A stretch of 64,000 nt of DNA from Prochlorococcus marinus str. MIT 9107 (GTDB lineage: Bacteria > Cyanobacteriota > Cyanobacteriia > PCC-6307 > Cyanobiaceae): contig NZ_JNAI01000001.1 of NCBI RefSeq assembly GCF_000759855.1, forward strand, positions 62,001 to 126,000. Direction: 5' to 3'. Every line of letters begins with the position of its first letter. Position 1 is the first letter of the stretch. A program made the position numbers and the translations under genes. Shown piece by piece: positions 30,205 to 39,521 of the stretch. A model generated the notes under the pieces. It worked only from the letters and a program-made list of their open reading frames with translations. It was not told the origin of the DNA and made no database searches.

Positions 30205-32172
30205 ATGCAAGATCATCAAGCAACAAATGAATCTTTTGACATCATAGTTATTGGAGGAGGACATGCAGGATGCGAGGCAGCTATTACAACGGCAAAATTA
30301 GGATTTTCTACAGCCTTATTTACAATCAATTTAGATAGGATTGCCTGGCAACCGTGTAATCCAGCAGTTGGCGGGCCAGCAAAAAGTCAGTTGGTTCATG
30401 AAGTTGATGCATTAGGTGGAATTATTGGTAAGTTAGCTGATGAGACAGCTATACAAAAAAGGATATTAAATGCAAGTAGAGGCCCAGCGGTATGGGCGTT
30501 AAGAGCTCAAACAGATAAAAGAGAATACTCAAAAAGAATGATTGAAATACTACAAAATACAGATAATTTATCTTTGAAAGAAGCAATGATTACTGAACTA
30601 GATATTGCAAAAACTGAAGAAATTGGATTGAAGTCAAAAAAAATCGTAAAAAAAAGAATAAAGGGTGTGAAAACATTCTTTGGTAGTTATCATTCAGCGA
30701 AATCAGTTATCATCACAGCTGGTACTTTTTTAGAAGGCAAAATATGGATAGGAAATAAATCAATGTCAGCTGGTAGATCGGGCGAACAAGCAGCACAAGG
30801 TCTTACGCAAAACTTACACGAAATTGGTATCAAAACAGAACGTTTAAAAACAGGAACTCCAGCAAGAGTTGACAAAAAAAGTATCATTTTTGATGAATTA
30901 GATATTCAACCCAGTACTGCAGCTGATAAATATTTTTCATTTGATCCAGATATCAAAAATAATATGCCCCAAGTTAGTTGTCATATCACAAGAACAACTT
31001 CTAAAACACATCAACTCATTCGAGACAATTTAGATTTAACTCCCATTTACGGCGGTTTTATTGATAGTAAAGGGCCAAGATATTGTCCATCTATAGAAGA
31101 TAAAATAGTTAAATTTGCTGATAAAGAATCACATCAAATTTTCTTAGAACCAGAAGGAATTAATACCCCTGAAATATATGTGCAAGGATTTTCTACAGGT
31201 TTACCAGAAAATATACAATTGGAACTTTTAAGAACCTTACCTGGATTAAGTGAATGTAAAATGTTGAGGCCAGCATATGCTGTCGAGTATGACTATATTC
31301 CTGCAACACAGCTCCAAACATCACTCGAAACGAAAGAAATTGAATATTTATTTAGCGCTGGACAAATTAATGGGACAACTGGTTATGAAGAAGCAGCAGC
31401 ACAAGGATTAGTTGCAGGAGTTAATGCAACAAGAAAACTAAACAAAAAAGATCCAATAATCTTTACTAGAGAAAGCAGCTATATAGGAACAATGATCAAT
31501 GATTTAATTACTAAAGATCTTAAAGAACCATATAGAGTTCTCACTAGTAGGAGTGAATATAGGTTAACTCTTAGAGGAGATAATGCAGATAGGAGATTAA
31601 CCCCATTAGGTTATCAAATAGGACTAATTGATGAGAAAAGATGGGCGTCCTATCAAGAAAAAATGAAACTCCTCGAGGAAGAGAAATTCAGATTAAATAA
31701 AACCCGTTTGAAAAATACCGATGAAATATCAAAAAAAATAGAATTAGAAAAGGGATCCAAAATCAAAGGCTCGACAAGTTTGAAAGAACTCTTAAAAAGG
31801 CCAAACTTTCATTATTCAGATCTAATTAAATATAATTTGATTAAAAAAAATCTAGATTCTTCAATACAGGAAGGTGTTGAAATAGATATTAAATACGAGG
31901 GTTACCTTAAAAGACAAAAAAACAACATTGAACAAATAAATCGTCAAAGCTGTAAATCTCTTCCTCAAGAAATAAATTATGAAAAGATAGATACATTATC
32001 TTTAGAAGCGAGAGAAAATTTGAATAAGATAAAGCCAAAAAATTTTGGTGATGCTTCAAAAATTCCTGGAGTAAGCAAAGCTGATTTAACTGCATTACTT
32101 GTTTGGCTAAAAATAAGAGAAATAAAGAAAGAAAAGGCAAATATTTTTGTCGAAAAAAAGTTATCATCTTAA
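30205..32172 (+). CDS. mnmG: tRNA uridine-34 carboxymethylaminomethyl modification enzyme, FAD-binding subunit
   Basis: MnmG (GidA) works with the GTPase MnmE to install carboxymethylaminomethyl groups at the wobble uridine of several tRNAs. The 655-residue protein has the FAD dinucleotide motif GGGHAGCEA at about 17-25, the conserved [10 protein letters not shown] near 53, an [10 protein letters not shown] segment near 190 and a [11 protein letters not shown] near 392. The C-terminal third is helical and rich in Lys. The frame downstream of its TAA stays open into the chorismate lyase gene with no stop between them. It lies 12 bases after dnaB. Confidence 0.96.
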   Translation: MQDHQATNESFDIIVIGGGHAGCEAAITTAKLGFSTALFTINLDRIAWQPCNPAVGGPAKSQLVHEVDALGGIIGKLADETAIQKRILNASRGPAVWALRAQTDKREYSKRMIEILQNTDNLSLKEAMITELDIAKTEEIGLKSKKIVKKRIKGVKTFFGSYHSAKSVIITAGTFLEGKIWIGNKSMSAGRSGEQAAQGLTQNLHEIGIKTERLKTGTPARVDKKSIIFDELDIQPSTAADKYFSFDPDIKNNMPQVSCHITRTTSKTHQLIRDNLDLTPIYGGFIDSKGPRYCPSIEDKIVKFADKESHQIFLEPEGINTPEIYVQGFSTGLPENIQLELLRTLPGLSECKMLRPAYAVEYDYIPATQLQTSLETKEIEYLFSAGQINGTTGYEEAAAQGLVAGVNATRKLNKKDPIIFTRESSYIGTMINDLITKDLKEPYRVLTSRSEYRLTLRGDNADRRLTPLGYQIGLIDEKRWASYQEKMKLLEEEKFRLNKTRLKNTDEISKKIELEKGSKIKGSTSLKELLKRPNFHYSDLIKYNLIKKNLDSSIQEGVEIDIKYEGYLKRQKNNIEQINRQSCKSLPQEINYEKIDTLSLEARENLNKIKPKNFGDASKIPGVSKADLTALLVWLKIREIKKEKANIFVEKKLSS

Positions 32173-32253
32173 AAGCAATACGTCAGAGCACTGAATAATA
32201 AACTTTTTAACTCACCAAAAATTTTATGGGAAGAAAAAGCCTCTACTTTTTTA

Positions 32254-32796
32254 GTGAAAAATTCATTACCAAAAATATCTGGTCCATGGAAATTAATGCT
32301 GCTTGGGGATGGAAGTCCAACTAGACATCTACAGCTTTTAACTAATAAAGAGACGAAAATTAAATTAATTTCAATGCAAGTAGATCCCCTATTCATTGAA
32401 GAAGGTCCTACAGAATTAAATCAGCTAAATGGCCCCTTAATTAGAAGACAAGTATGGATTAAAAACAATAATAAAAACCTAGCATGGGCTGAAAGTTGGT
32501 GGAATGCAGAACAAGTGAATGAAAATTTAAAAGCCAAAGAGGAACCAATATGGAAGAACTTGACACAAGACAGATCAGAGTTGTTTAGAGAAGTTGATCG
32601 AATTGCACTTGTTAATTCAAATTGGCTGGAAGATCAATTTTGTTTTAAAGGGCCATTCTGGTCAAGAAATTATAGATTTTTTCGAGACAAAAAGCCCTTA
32701 ACAATTATTCGAGAAGTCTTCAATCCCCATTTAGAAAGTTTATTAGGTTATTCAGGAATTAAAGAATTTACAAATCTATACTCTTCTTCTTCTTGA
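32254..32796 (+). CDS. Chorismate lyase (DUF98 family)
   Basis: This DUF98-type protein is the cyanobacterial chorismate pyruvate-lyase, which makes 4-hydroxybenzoate for plastoquinone; Synechocystis sll1797 is the studied example. Visible features: LMLLGDGSPTRHLQLL near residue 15, the conserved RRQVWI near 63, FREVDRIAL near 113 and FWSRNYRFF near 134. The GTG start used here gives 180 residues. The frame is open for 81 bases before it, right up to the mnmG stop, with no ATG; a CTG at 32191 would add 21 protein-like residues (LFNSPKILWEEKAS) and put the conserved core at a depth closer to E. coli UbiC. The true start is therefore uncertain. The last 21 bases overlap a convergent gene; both products end in low-complexity tails there. 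Confidence 0.82.
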   Translation: MKNSLPKISGPWKLMLLGDGSPTRHLQLLTNKETKIKLISMQVDPLFIEEGPTELNQLNGPLIRRQVWIKNNNKNLAWAESWWNAEQVNENLKAKEEPIWKNLTQDRSELFREVDRIALVNSNWLEDQFCFKGPFWSRNYRFFRDKKPLTIIREVFNPHLESLLGYSGIKEFTNLYSSSS

Positions 32797-33339
32797 TCTG
32801 GGAAGATTTCTTGATTTTGATTGACCTTGTTGGTTTGATTGATCTCTTGATGTATTAATATCTTTTGCTGAAGCTCTTTGCCATCTTTCAACTTTGAAAT
32901 CCATTTCATCTGGCCAATCATCATCTTTACTCTCTTTCACATAAGGTAATTTTTTTTGCTCAGTTGTCTTTAAATTTTTTGGATGCCTTAAAGATATTGC
33001 TTCTAAAGGTCTTTTTGAGTACGGTTTAGCAAATTCATAAGAATTTGATTCTCTAGTAAATGTCTTAATATCGCTGTTTTCATCGCAAAAATTATCATCA
33101 TACCAATCATCATTATCCTCATCGAAGAATAAATCCACTTTTTCAGATACCCATCTTCCTACTTTTTTAACACTCTTACTTGTTATACCTTGAAAATCTG
33201 AGTTTCTTCTTTTACCTGGCCTAGCCCCAGATACTCCATCAACGAATTGTCTTCCAGTTTCAAAAATTTTATCAACTTGTTTATCAACAATATTTCTATC
33301 AAAATTATTTTTAAGATTTCTAATTCTCCTTGAATCCAT
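32776..33339 (-). CDS. Unknown polar protein with acidic patch and basic tail (187 aa)
   Basis: I do not recognise this 187-residue soluble protein. The first 70 residues are basic and look folded (MDSRRIRNLKNNF, then GRQFVDGVSGARPGKRR, then KKVGRWVSEKVDLFF). An Asp/Glu-rich patch (about 72-90) follows, then a polar segment and a Ser/Arg-rich tail ending in RSRRRRV. The pattern suggests a nucleic-acid-binding or scaffold protein, but that is inference. It starts at ATG and overlaps the 3' end of the chorismate lyase gene by 21 bases. It lies 83 bases downstream of the SprT-like gene on the same strand. Confidence 0.6.
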   Translation of the reverse strand: MDSRRIRNLKNNFDRNIVDKQVDKIFETGRQFVDGVSGARPGKRRNSDFQGITSKSVKKVGRWVSEKVDLFFDEDNDDWYDDNFCDENSDIKTFTRESNSYEFAKPYSKRPLEAISLRHPKNLKTTEQKKLPYVKESKDDDWPDEMDFKVERWQRASAKDINTSRDQSNQQGQSKSRNLPRSRRRRV

Positions 33340-33422
33340 AAATGATTATGCTTTTTAAAATATAAATTACATTAAAAAAATAAATAATTCCAAATATAGA
33401 AACAAAAACACATCTTATATTT

Positions 33423-33950
33423 TTAATCAAACAAAATTAAACAGTTTTTATTCCATGATCCATTAAAAAAATTTACACAACATTTTTTACAGGCAATATT
33501 CTTTATTTTTTTCCTATAGAAAAATTTCTCACCACAATTTTGACAAGTTCCTATATATTTTAATTCTCTCCTTTCAATAGGAAATGAGTGCCTTACTGAA
33601 ATTTGAAAATTCTTCTCTTTCTCATTAATTTCATTCATCTTTTCTAAGAAATTTGGACCATGTATCTCATTTTTTTTTAATATCATATCTACCCATGCAT
33701 GAATCATTTCATGACATAACGTACTATTTATTTCGATAGTAGATAATTTACTCAAAATAGGTTTCGATAAGATAATTTCAGAATCTACAAGACCATTAAT
33801 TCGTTTTCTTTTATAAAAACCAGCAGTAGTTTTTAATCTATTGTCACTCCATCTAACTTTTACTAAAGGTTGATTATTAACAGCTAAAGAATTTTCAAAA
33901 TATTGGCTATTAAATCTATGAAATAAAGGTAAAAGAGGAATTAAAGGCAT
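33423..33950 (-). CDS. SprT-like zinc metallopeptidase-domain protein
   Basis: A 175-residue SprT/WSS1-type protein. The HEMIH zinc-protease motif lies at 80-84, with a probable third ligand H97 in HGPNF. A C-terminal zinc ribbon is formed by C136, C139, C154 and C157. Eukaryotic Spartan and WSS1, which share this HExxH fold, cut proteins crosslinked to DNA; the role of the short bacterial SprT forms is poorly defined, so proteolysis of DNA-bound proteins is a hypothesis. It is divergent from the anchored NTF2-like protein, 79 bases away, and close to an ATP-dependent DNA ligase. Start is ATG at 33950. Confidence 0.8.
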   Translation of the reverse strand: MPLIPLLPLFHRFNSQYFENSLAVNNQPLVKVRWSDNRLKTTAGFYKRKRINGLVDSEIILSKPILSKLSTIEINSTLCHEMIHAWVDMILKKNEIHGPNFLEKMNEINEKEKNFQISVRHSFPIERRELKYIGTCQNCGEKFFYRKKIKNIACKKCCVNFFNGSWNKNCLILFD

Positions 33951-34028
33951 TATGAACTAAAATTATATTATTTTGACAAAAAAAGCCATCAAAAACGATT
34001 TAATTTCTTAAAGTATAAAAAAAGATAA

Positions 34029-34454
34029 ATGAACATGGATGCAACACTAGTTAAAGATATTGGAATAAAAGCATTATTAGTTGGTGGCGCAGTACTAGTT
34101 TCTTTTTGGACTTTTAATGCAGTCAAATTAGTTATAAGTGCCAGAGGAATTAATCCATTAGTAAGAAAGTTTTTTGATCAAATAGCTGCTGGCAGAATTG
34201 ATGCAGCTTATGGTTTGACTACAAAAACTTATAAAACTCATGTTAAGCGACAAGACTTTCTTAAATTTTTAGCTAGTTTAAACCTCAATAAATACAGGAA
34301 TTTAAAATCAGGAAGACCTAGAGTCCAAGAAGATCAAATCATAATAACTTTGAATTTAAAATCAGAAGACAAACAAGATGAGCTCCCATTAGACTTTACT
34401 TTCGCAAAAACTGACAATGACTGGAAAATAGACAGAATAGCTAAAGTGAATTAA
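34029..34454 (+). CDS. Unknown membrane-anchored small protein, NTF2-like (141 aa)
   Basis: A 141-residue protein with one N-terminal hydrophobic segment (about 11-34) and a soluble domain that resembles DUF4864/NTF2-like folds: FFDQIAAGRIDAAYGLTT near 43-60, VKRQDFLKFLASLNL near 67, and a final strand DNDWKIDRIAKVN. Such domains usually bind small ligands or act as accessory parts of other proteins; no catalytic residues stand out. The ligase gene starts 24 bases after it on the same strand, so the two may be co-transcribed. Function unknown. Confidence 0.65.
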   Translation: MNMDATLVKDIGIKALLVGGAVLVSFWTFNAVKLVISARGINPLVRKFFDQIAAGRIDAAYGLTTKTYKTHVKRQDFLKFLASLNLNKYRNLKSGRPRVQEDQIIITLNLKSEDKQDELPLDFTFAKTDNDWKIDRIAKVN

Positions 34455-34478
34455 TAATTTCTTGGGAGGCAAAAAGAA

Positions 34479-35792
34479 TTGTTTAAAGAAGAAATAATAC
34501 ATCAACTAGAATTACACCCAAGCAGATTAGATAAAGAAAAAATCATTTCAGAAGCAATGAAAGAAGGTCTAGATGATTTTTTTGAAGGAATTCGTATGGC
34601 ACTTGATCCATTAGTAACTTTTGGTGTAAAAATGGTTCCTGAGAAAGATAATAAAAAAAGTCAAAAATTTTTATGGAAAGATTTTAAAGAATTAGCCAAT
34701 AAGCTTATTCAAAGAGAACTTACTGGTCACGCTGCTCGCGATGCAATTCTTGCAGCTATGGAATCTGCAAAAAAAGAAGAGTGGAATGGATTTTATAGAC
34801 GAGTTTTAATTAAAGATCTTAGATGTGGTGTATCTGAAAAAACAATCAACAAGATAGCAAAGAAATTTCCCAAATATGCGATTCCTATTTTTTCTTGTCC
34901 TTTAGCTCATGACAGTGCAAATCATGAAAAAAAAATGATAGGGAAAAAGCAAATTGAAATCAAATTAGATGGTGTGCGCGTCTTAACTATTATTAGACAA
35001 AATAAAGTAGAAATGTTTTCTCGCAATGGGAAGCAATTCCATAATTTTGGCCATATTATCTCAGAAATAGAAAACGTCTTAAAAGAAAATCCTGCACCTT
35101 ATGACTTAGTCCTAGATGGTGAAGTAATGAGCGCTAACTTTCAGGATTTAATGAAACAGGTACACAGAAAAGATGGCAAACAAAACAAAGATGCAGTTCT
35201 CCACCTGTTTGACTTATGTCCCCTTGAAAACTTCCAAAAAGGGAAATGGAACACTAGTCAATCAAAAAGAAGTTTATTAGTAAAAGAATGGGTAGCAAAA
35301 CATTCTATGCTTCTAAAACACATTCAAACACTTGAATGGGAAAATGTAGATCTTGATACCATCGAGGGACAGAAAAGATTTGTAGAGCTGAATAAATCAG
35401 CCGTGGAAGGTGGATATGAAGGAGTAATGATTAAAGATCCTGATGCTATGTACGAATGTAAAAGAACACATAGTTGGTTAAAAGCAAAACCTTTCATTGA
35501 AGTCACTCTAAAAGTTATATCGGTTGAGGAAGGCACAGGTCGCAATAAAGGTAGACTTGGGGCAATCCTGGTAGAAGGGGAAGACGATGGTTTTGAATAC
35601 AGTCTTAGTTGCGGGAGCGGATTTAGTGATATCCAACGTGAAGAATATTGGTCAAAGCGCAATCACCTCGTTGGCCAACTTGTAGAAATCAGAGCTGATG
35701 CTAAAACTAAATCCAAAGATGCAGTAGCTTTTAGTCTTAGGTTTCCTAGGTTCAAATGCTTTAGAGGATTTAAAGCTGATGAAAAAATTTAA
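34479..35792 (+). CDS. ATP-dependent DNA ligase
   Basis: A 437-residue ligase of the ATP-dependent superfamily, which bacteria usually have in addition to the essential NAD-dependent LigA. The nucleotidyl-transfer motifs are complete: K162 in KLDGVR (motif I), SRNGK at 181-185 (Ia), LDGEVM near 212-217 (III), EGVMIK at 314-319 (IV), WLKAKP at 333-338 (V) and the OB-fold motif RFPRFKCFR at 421-429 (VI). About 140 residues precede motif I, as in ligases with an N-terminal DNA-binding domain. It joins nicks using ATP; likely a repair role, or a gene of viral origin kept by the cell. It starts with TTG, supported by a strong GGGAGG nine bases upstream, unusual for this window. The 3' third looks less AT-rich than its neighbours by eye. 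Confidence 0.93.
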   Translation: MFKEEIIHQLELHPSRLDKEKIISEAMKEGLDDFFEGIRMALDPLVTFGVKMVPEKDNKKSQKFLWKDFKELANKLIQRELTGHAARDAILAAMESAKKEEWNGFYRRVLIKDLRCGVSEKTINKIAKKFPKYAIPIFSCPLAHDSANHEKKMIGKKQIEIKLDGVRVLTIIRQNKVEMFSRNGKQFHNFGHIISEIENVLKENPAPYDLVLDGEVMSANFQDLMKQVHRKDGKQNKDAVLHLFDLCPLENFQKGKWNTSQSKRSLLVKEWVAKHSMLLKHIQTLEWENVDLDTIEGQKRFVELNKSAVEGGYEGVMIKDPDAMYECKRTHSWLKAKPFIEVTLKVISVEEGTGRNKGRLGAILVEGEDDGFEYSLSCGSGFSDIQREEYWSKRNHLVGQLVEIRADAKTKSKDAVAFSLRFPRFKCFRGFKADEKI

Positions 35793-35911
35793 ATTTTTTT
35801 AAAAAGTGTATAAAACAAATTAGTCAATGGAAAATTTGGTTGTAAATTAAAAAAACTTAAAATCTTGGCTATAAAATATATAAATAATTATCAAGACTTT
35901 TTGCAAAACTA

Positions 35912-36064
35912 ATGAATAAAAAAGCTGTGTTCAACTACATCAAAACACCCTGTGGACAGGCAAAATATATCAAATTAGAATCCAACAAAACTTTATTAGG
36001 TAAATTTAGGCTTATTTGGTTTGTCTTAATTGCATCTATTAGAGATTGGAATATTAAAGTTTAA
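35912..36064 (+). CDS. Possible small protein (50 aa)
   Basis: An ATG-started frame of 50 codons that fills most of the 261-base gap between the ligase and the TVP38-like gene. It reads MNKKAVFNYIKTPCGQ at the start, carries a hydrophobic stretch LIWFVLIASI near residues 34-43 that could sit in or on the membrane, and ends with RDWNIKV. Its last 11 bases overlap the 3' end of the convergent TVP38-like gene. No Shine-Dalgarno is visible, but few genes here have one. Its base composition is less AT-biased than the flanking spacer. Support is moderate at best; no family recognised. Confidence 0.4.
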   Translation: MNKKAVFNYIKTPCGQAKYIKLESNKTLLGKFRLIWFVLIASIRDWNIKV

Positions 36065-36665
36065 ATTCTTCAGTTTTATCAAAATATTCTCTTGAGTATT
36101 TAGCTAAGAAATAAACAACTAAAAAAGTTGAAACAACTCCTATGAAAGTCATAAATAAATTATTTGGTGATTGCACATTTTTTAATTCCTGAAGATTTTT
36201 TGCCAAACTACCTATTGAGCAATAAAGAAAAGTTCCTGGAATTATTCCGAGAAGACCAAGAACGAAATCTCTGAATTTAACATTATTCAAACCATAAAAA
36301 TAATTAAGAATACTGAAAGGAAATATCGGTGATAATCTCGCTAAAAAAATCAATTTAAGTCCGCCTTTTTCTACTACTTTCTCCATAACACTTAATTTTG
36401 GATAACGGCTAAAAAGGTTTTTTAACTTTTTAGCAAAAAAACTTTTTGATACAAAAAATGCAACTGATGCTCCTATGGAAGCCGAAATGAAAACGATAAT
36501 TGATCCTAAATATGAGCCATATAAAAAACCTGATAATAGAGATAACCAAGAAGCTGGAAGTATTAATAAAACAATTAAAATATAAATGCAAACAAACGAA
36601 AAAACGCCAATTCCAGTATTAAAAAAAAAAGATAAATTATAAATATTTTCTAGGAATATATTCAT
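36054..36665 (-). CDS. TVP38/TMEM64-family (DedA-like, SNARE-associated) membrane protein
   Basis: A 203-residue polytopic membrane protein of the TVP38/TMEM64 branch of the DedA/VTT superfamily. Family features: an early Pro in LILPASWLS near 37, the GFLYGSYLGS motif near 46, a FLARLSPIFPFSILNYFYGL re-entrant-loop region (split near 108-127) and GIIPGTFLY near 139. Related VTT proteins are thought to scramble or transport lipids; substrate here unknown. I use the ATG at 36665; a TTG two codons upstream would overlap the valS stop. It lies directly after valS on the same strand, and its 3' end overlaps a possible 50-codon gene. Confidence 0.85.
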   Translation of the reverse strand: MNIFLENIYNLSFFFNTGIGVFSFVCIYILIVLLILPASWLSLLSGFLYGSYLGSIIVFISASIGASVAFFVSKSFFAKKLKNLFSRYPKLSVMEKVVEKGGLKLIFLARLSPIFPFSILNYFYGLNNVKFRDFVLGLLGIIPGTFLYCSIGSLAKNLQELKNVQSPNNLFMTFIGVVSTFLVVYFLAKYSREYFDKTEEFKL

Positions 36666-36667
36666 TT

Positions 36668-39424
36668 TCAATTCAAAAGTTCGAGTTTTTTGGTAATTCT
36701 CTCCATTTTTACCGAACCCTCATTAAATTTAAATCTACATTCATCAACAATATCTTTTGGAGCTTTATCAACGAAATTTTTATTAGATAATCTCTTATTC
36801 AAATTATCTAATTCAATAGTCACCTTTTTAAAATCCTTGATTAACCTTTCCTTTAATGCATCTATATTTACAAAATCCTGAAAAGGTAAGTAAACTTCTA
36901 AATCACTAATTATCCCAGAAAAAGATTTAGCAAACTCTGTTTTATCAACAGCATTAGTTTTAAAAATAAATACTTCAGAAGATTTAGTTAAGGTTTGAAT
37001 ATCGTCAACTAAAGTTTTTAAAAAATCAATCAATTCATCATTGTCTGAAATCAAGTAAACAGGAACTTTTTCTGATGGCTTGAGACCTAATTCAGCTCTC
37101 AAATTTCTAATCAACCTAATAATTTCAAAGAGTTGCTGAAAGGAATTATCAAGCTTATTATCAACAAATTTATTTTCGTGAATTGGCCATTGTTGAAGAG
37201 ATAATAATGCATTATCTGGTTTTATTTGCAATACATGCCAAAGTTCCTCAGTAATGTGCGGCATAAAAGGATGAATCATTACCAAAATATCATTGAGCAC
37301 TTTTATTAAAACTTTTTCAGATATTTGTCTATTTTTAGTCTCTTTATTATTAAACCTTTGTTTAGCAAATTCTACATACCAGTCACAAAAATCATTCCAT
37401 GCAAATTCATATAGAAGTTTCGCAGATTCTCCCAATTTATATTCTTTCAACAAAGCAGCGACTTTTATATTTACCTGATTCAATTTCGATAAAATCCACT
37501 TATCACATAACTCTAAAGAATTTTCATCACTCTCTTTAAGCGAATAATTATTGTTAGAAGTTTTATTAATTAACACAAATTTAGTTGCATTCCATAATTT
37601 ATTCGCAAAATTTCTTGAAGCTTCAACAGTTGAAGATGTATCTTTTTTTCTATCAAAATCAAGCCGGATATCTTGTCCAGCGCCTGCAACTTCTCGAATT
37701 AAAGCAAATCGTAGAGCATCAGAACCATATTTATCAATTAATAATATTGGATCAATACCATTACCTGAACTTTTACTCATTTTTTTATTGTTTTCATCTC
37801 GAACTAGACCATGGATATAAACTTCCTTAAAAGGAATATTATTCGTAAAAGTATTCCCCATCATTGTCATTCTGGCCACCCAGAAGAAAATAATATCGAA
37901 ACCAGTAACAAGAACATTATTTGGATACCATTTTTTAAAATCCGGATCATTTGTATTTGGCCAACCAAGGGTTGAGAAAGGCCATAAACCACTTGAAAAC
38001 CATGTATCCAAAACATCTTTATCACGAACCAATTTAATATTTAATCCATATTTTTTATTAGCTTCTATTAAGGCATCTTCTTCATTTCTAGCAACGATAT
38101 ATGGAGTATTTTGTTCTATTGAGTCTTGAGAGTTATCTAAAACGTACCATGCTGGTATTTGGTGCCCCCACCACAATTGGCGACTGATACACCAATCATT
38201 AATATTCTCTAACCAATCCTTATAAACTTTCTCCCAGCGTGAAGGAATAAACGATGGTTTTTTAGAATCAATTTCATTAAGACATCCTTGTGATATATCA
38301 TCCATTTTCAAAAACCATTGTGTTGACAATAAAGGTTCAATTGGCACCTTACCTCTATCAGAAAAAGGAACAGTATGTTTATAATCCTCTATCTTTGTCA
38401 AAAGGCCTAAGTTATCCAATTCTTTGATAATTTTCTTTCTAGCCTCATATCTATCTAAATTTTGAAAAACACCTGCATTAATATTCAAAGTTCCATCTTT
38501 GTTCATTACATTAATCTGTTTTAAATTATGCCTTTTTCCTATTGCAAAATCATTTGGATCATGGGCTGGAGTAACCTTTACACAACCAGTACCAAAATCT
38601 TTATCAACATTTGAATCAGCGATAATAGGTATTTCTCTATCAACGAAAGGGACTTTTACTTTGACACCAATAAATTCTTTATATCTATCATCATTAGGAT
38701 TAACTGCCACAGCAGTATCACCCAAAAGAGTTTCTGGTCTTGTTGTTGCAACTTCTAAGTACTTATCTAACTGTTCACCACTTTCAGAAATTAAAGGGTA
38801 TTTAAAATGCCATAAATGGCCATTTACTTCTTGCATTTCAACTTCAAGATCACTTACGGCAGATTGAGATTCAGGGCACCAATTAACCAAATATTCGCCT
38901 CTATAAATTAAATTCTTTTTATAGAGAATATTAAAAGCTTCAATAACTGCTTCATTTAATTTTTGATCAAGAGTAAATCTTTCTCTAGTCCAGTCAACTG
39001 AATATCCTATCCTTTTTAATTGAGAAACTATTCTTCCACCACTTTGTTCTTTCCAGTTCCATGCTCTTTTAAGAAATTCATCTCTTCCAATATCCTCGCT
39101 TGTTTTGCCTTCACTTTTTAATTTTTTTTCGAGAATAGTTTGAACAGCTATTGAAGCATGATCAGTTCCTGGTAAACACAAAACATTCTTACCTAAAAGT
39201 CTTTGAAAACGTACTACAACATCTATCAAAGCCGTATTAAATGCATGCCCCATATGCAAAGATCCAGTTACATTTGGTGGCGGAATAATAACACAAAAAG
39301 GCTCCCCATCATCCTCAGGGTTAGGACTAAACGCCTTTAAACTTTCCCATTTTTCTTGCCACTTTTTCTCTACTTCAAAAGGTGAATAATTCTGTAAAGA
39401 TAATTGATCATTCATCTCCGTCAT
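36668..39424 (-). CDS. valS: Valyl-tRNA synthetase
   Basis: ValRS charges tRNA-Val and edits mischarged threonine. The class I synthetase has the HIGH-type motif in NVTGSLHMGHAFN near 50, the KMSKS motif in NKKMSKSSGNG near 555, the CP1 editing domain with ATTRPETLLGD near 225 and a C-terminal coiled-coil arm (about 860-918). The ATG at 39424 gives 918 residues; a TTG two codons upstream and an ATG three codons downstream are alternatives. A short inverted repeat sits just upstream (39441-39459). Its own substrate, tRNA-Val(UAC), is encoded only 455 bases upstream on the same strand, with one gene between. Confidence 0.97.
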   Translation of the reverse strand: MTEMNDQLSLQNYSPFEVEKKWQEKWESLKAFSPNPEDDGEPFCVIIPPPNVTGSLHMGHAFNTALIDVVVRFQRLLGKNVLCLPGTDHASIAVQTILEKKLKSEGKTSEDIGRDEFLKRAWNWKEQSGGRIVSQLKRIGYSVDWTRERFTLDQKLNEAVIEAFNILYKKNLIYRGEYLVNWCPESQSAVSDLEVEMQEVNGHLWHFKYPLISESGEQLDKYLEVATTRPETLLGDTAVAVNPNDDRYKEFIGVKVKVPFVDREIPIIADSNVDKDFGTGCVKVTPAHDPNDFAIGKRHNLKQINVMNKDGTLNINAGVFQNLDRYEARKKIIKELDNLGLLTKIEDYKHTVPFSDRGKVPIEPLLSTQWFLKMDDISQGCLNEIDSKKPSFIPSRWEKVYKDWLENINDWCISRQLWWGHQIPAWYVLDNSQDSIEQNTPYIVARNEEDALIEANKKYGLNIKLVRDKDVLDTWFSSGLWPFSTLGWPNTNDPDFKKWYPNNVLVTGFDIIFFWVARMTMMGNTFTNNIPFKEVYIHGLVRDENNKKMSKSSGNGIDPILLIDKYGSDALRFALIREVAGAGQDIRLDFDRKKDTSSTVEASRNFANKLWNATKFVLINKTSNNNYSLKESDENSLELCDKWILSKLNQVNIKVAALLKEYKLGESAKLLYEFAWNDFCDWYVEFAKQRFNNKETKNRQISEKVLIKVLNDILVMIHPFMPHITEELWHVLQIKPDNALLSLQQWPIHENKFVDNKLDNSFQQLFEIIRLIRNLRAELGLKPSEKVPVYLISDNDELIDFLKTLVDDIQTLTKSSEVFIFKTNAVDKTEFAKSFSGIISDLEVYLPFQDFVNIDALKERLIKDFKKVTIELDNLNKRLSNKNFVDKAPKDIVDECRFKFNEGSVKMERITKKLELLN

Positions 39425-39440
39425 GTTCAAATTTTATTTC

Positions 39441-39459
39441 AATAAACTTTTTGTTTATT
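39441..39459 (-). promoter_or_regulatory. Inverted repeat upstream of valS
   Basis: AATAAAC (39441-39447) and GTTTATT (39453-39459) form a perfect seven-base hairpin with a five-base loop, 17 bases before the valS start. It could end the upstream A-type carrier transcript or affect valS translation. The stem is AT-rich and weak; chance is quite possible. Confidence 0.25.
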
Positions 39460-39521
39460 TTATCTTGATAGCAGCCAATTAATGAAAATAATATTAGTTT
39501 GCAAAAAAAGACAAATCCATT

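Noticed and set aside
37551-37830. Two overlapping open frames antisense to valS
   Set aside because: Two frames open over the same stretch show that this is composition bias opposite a conserved synthetase.
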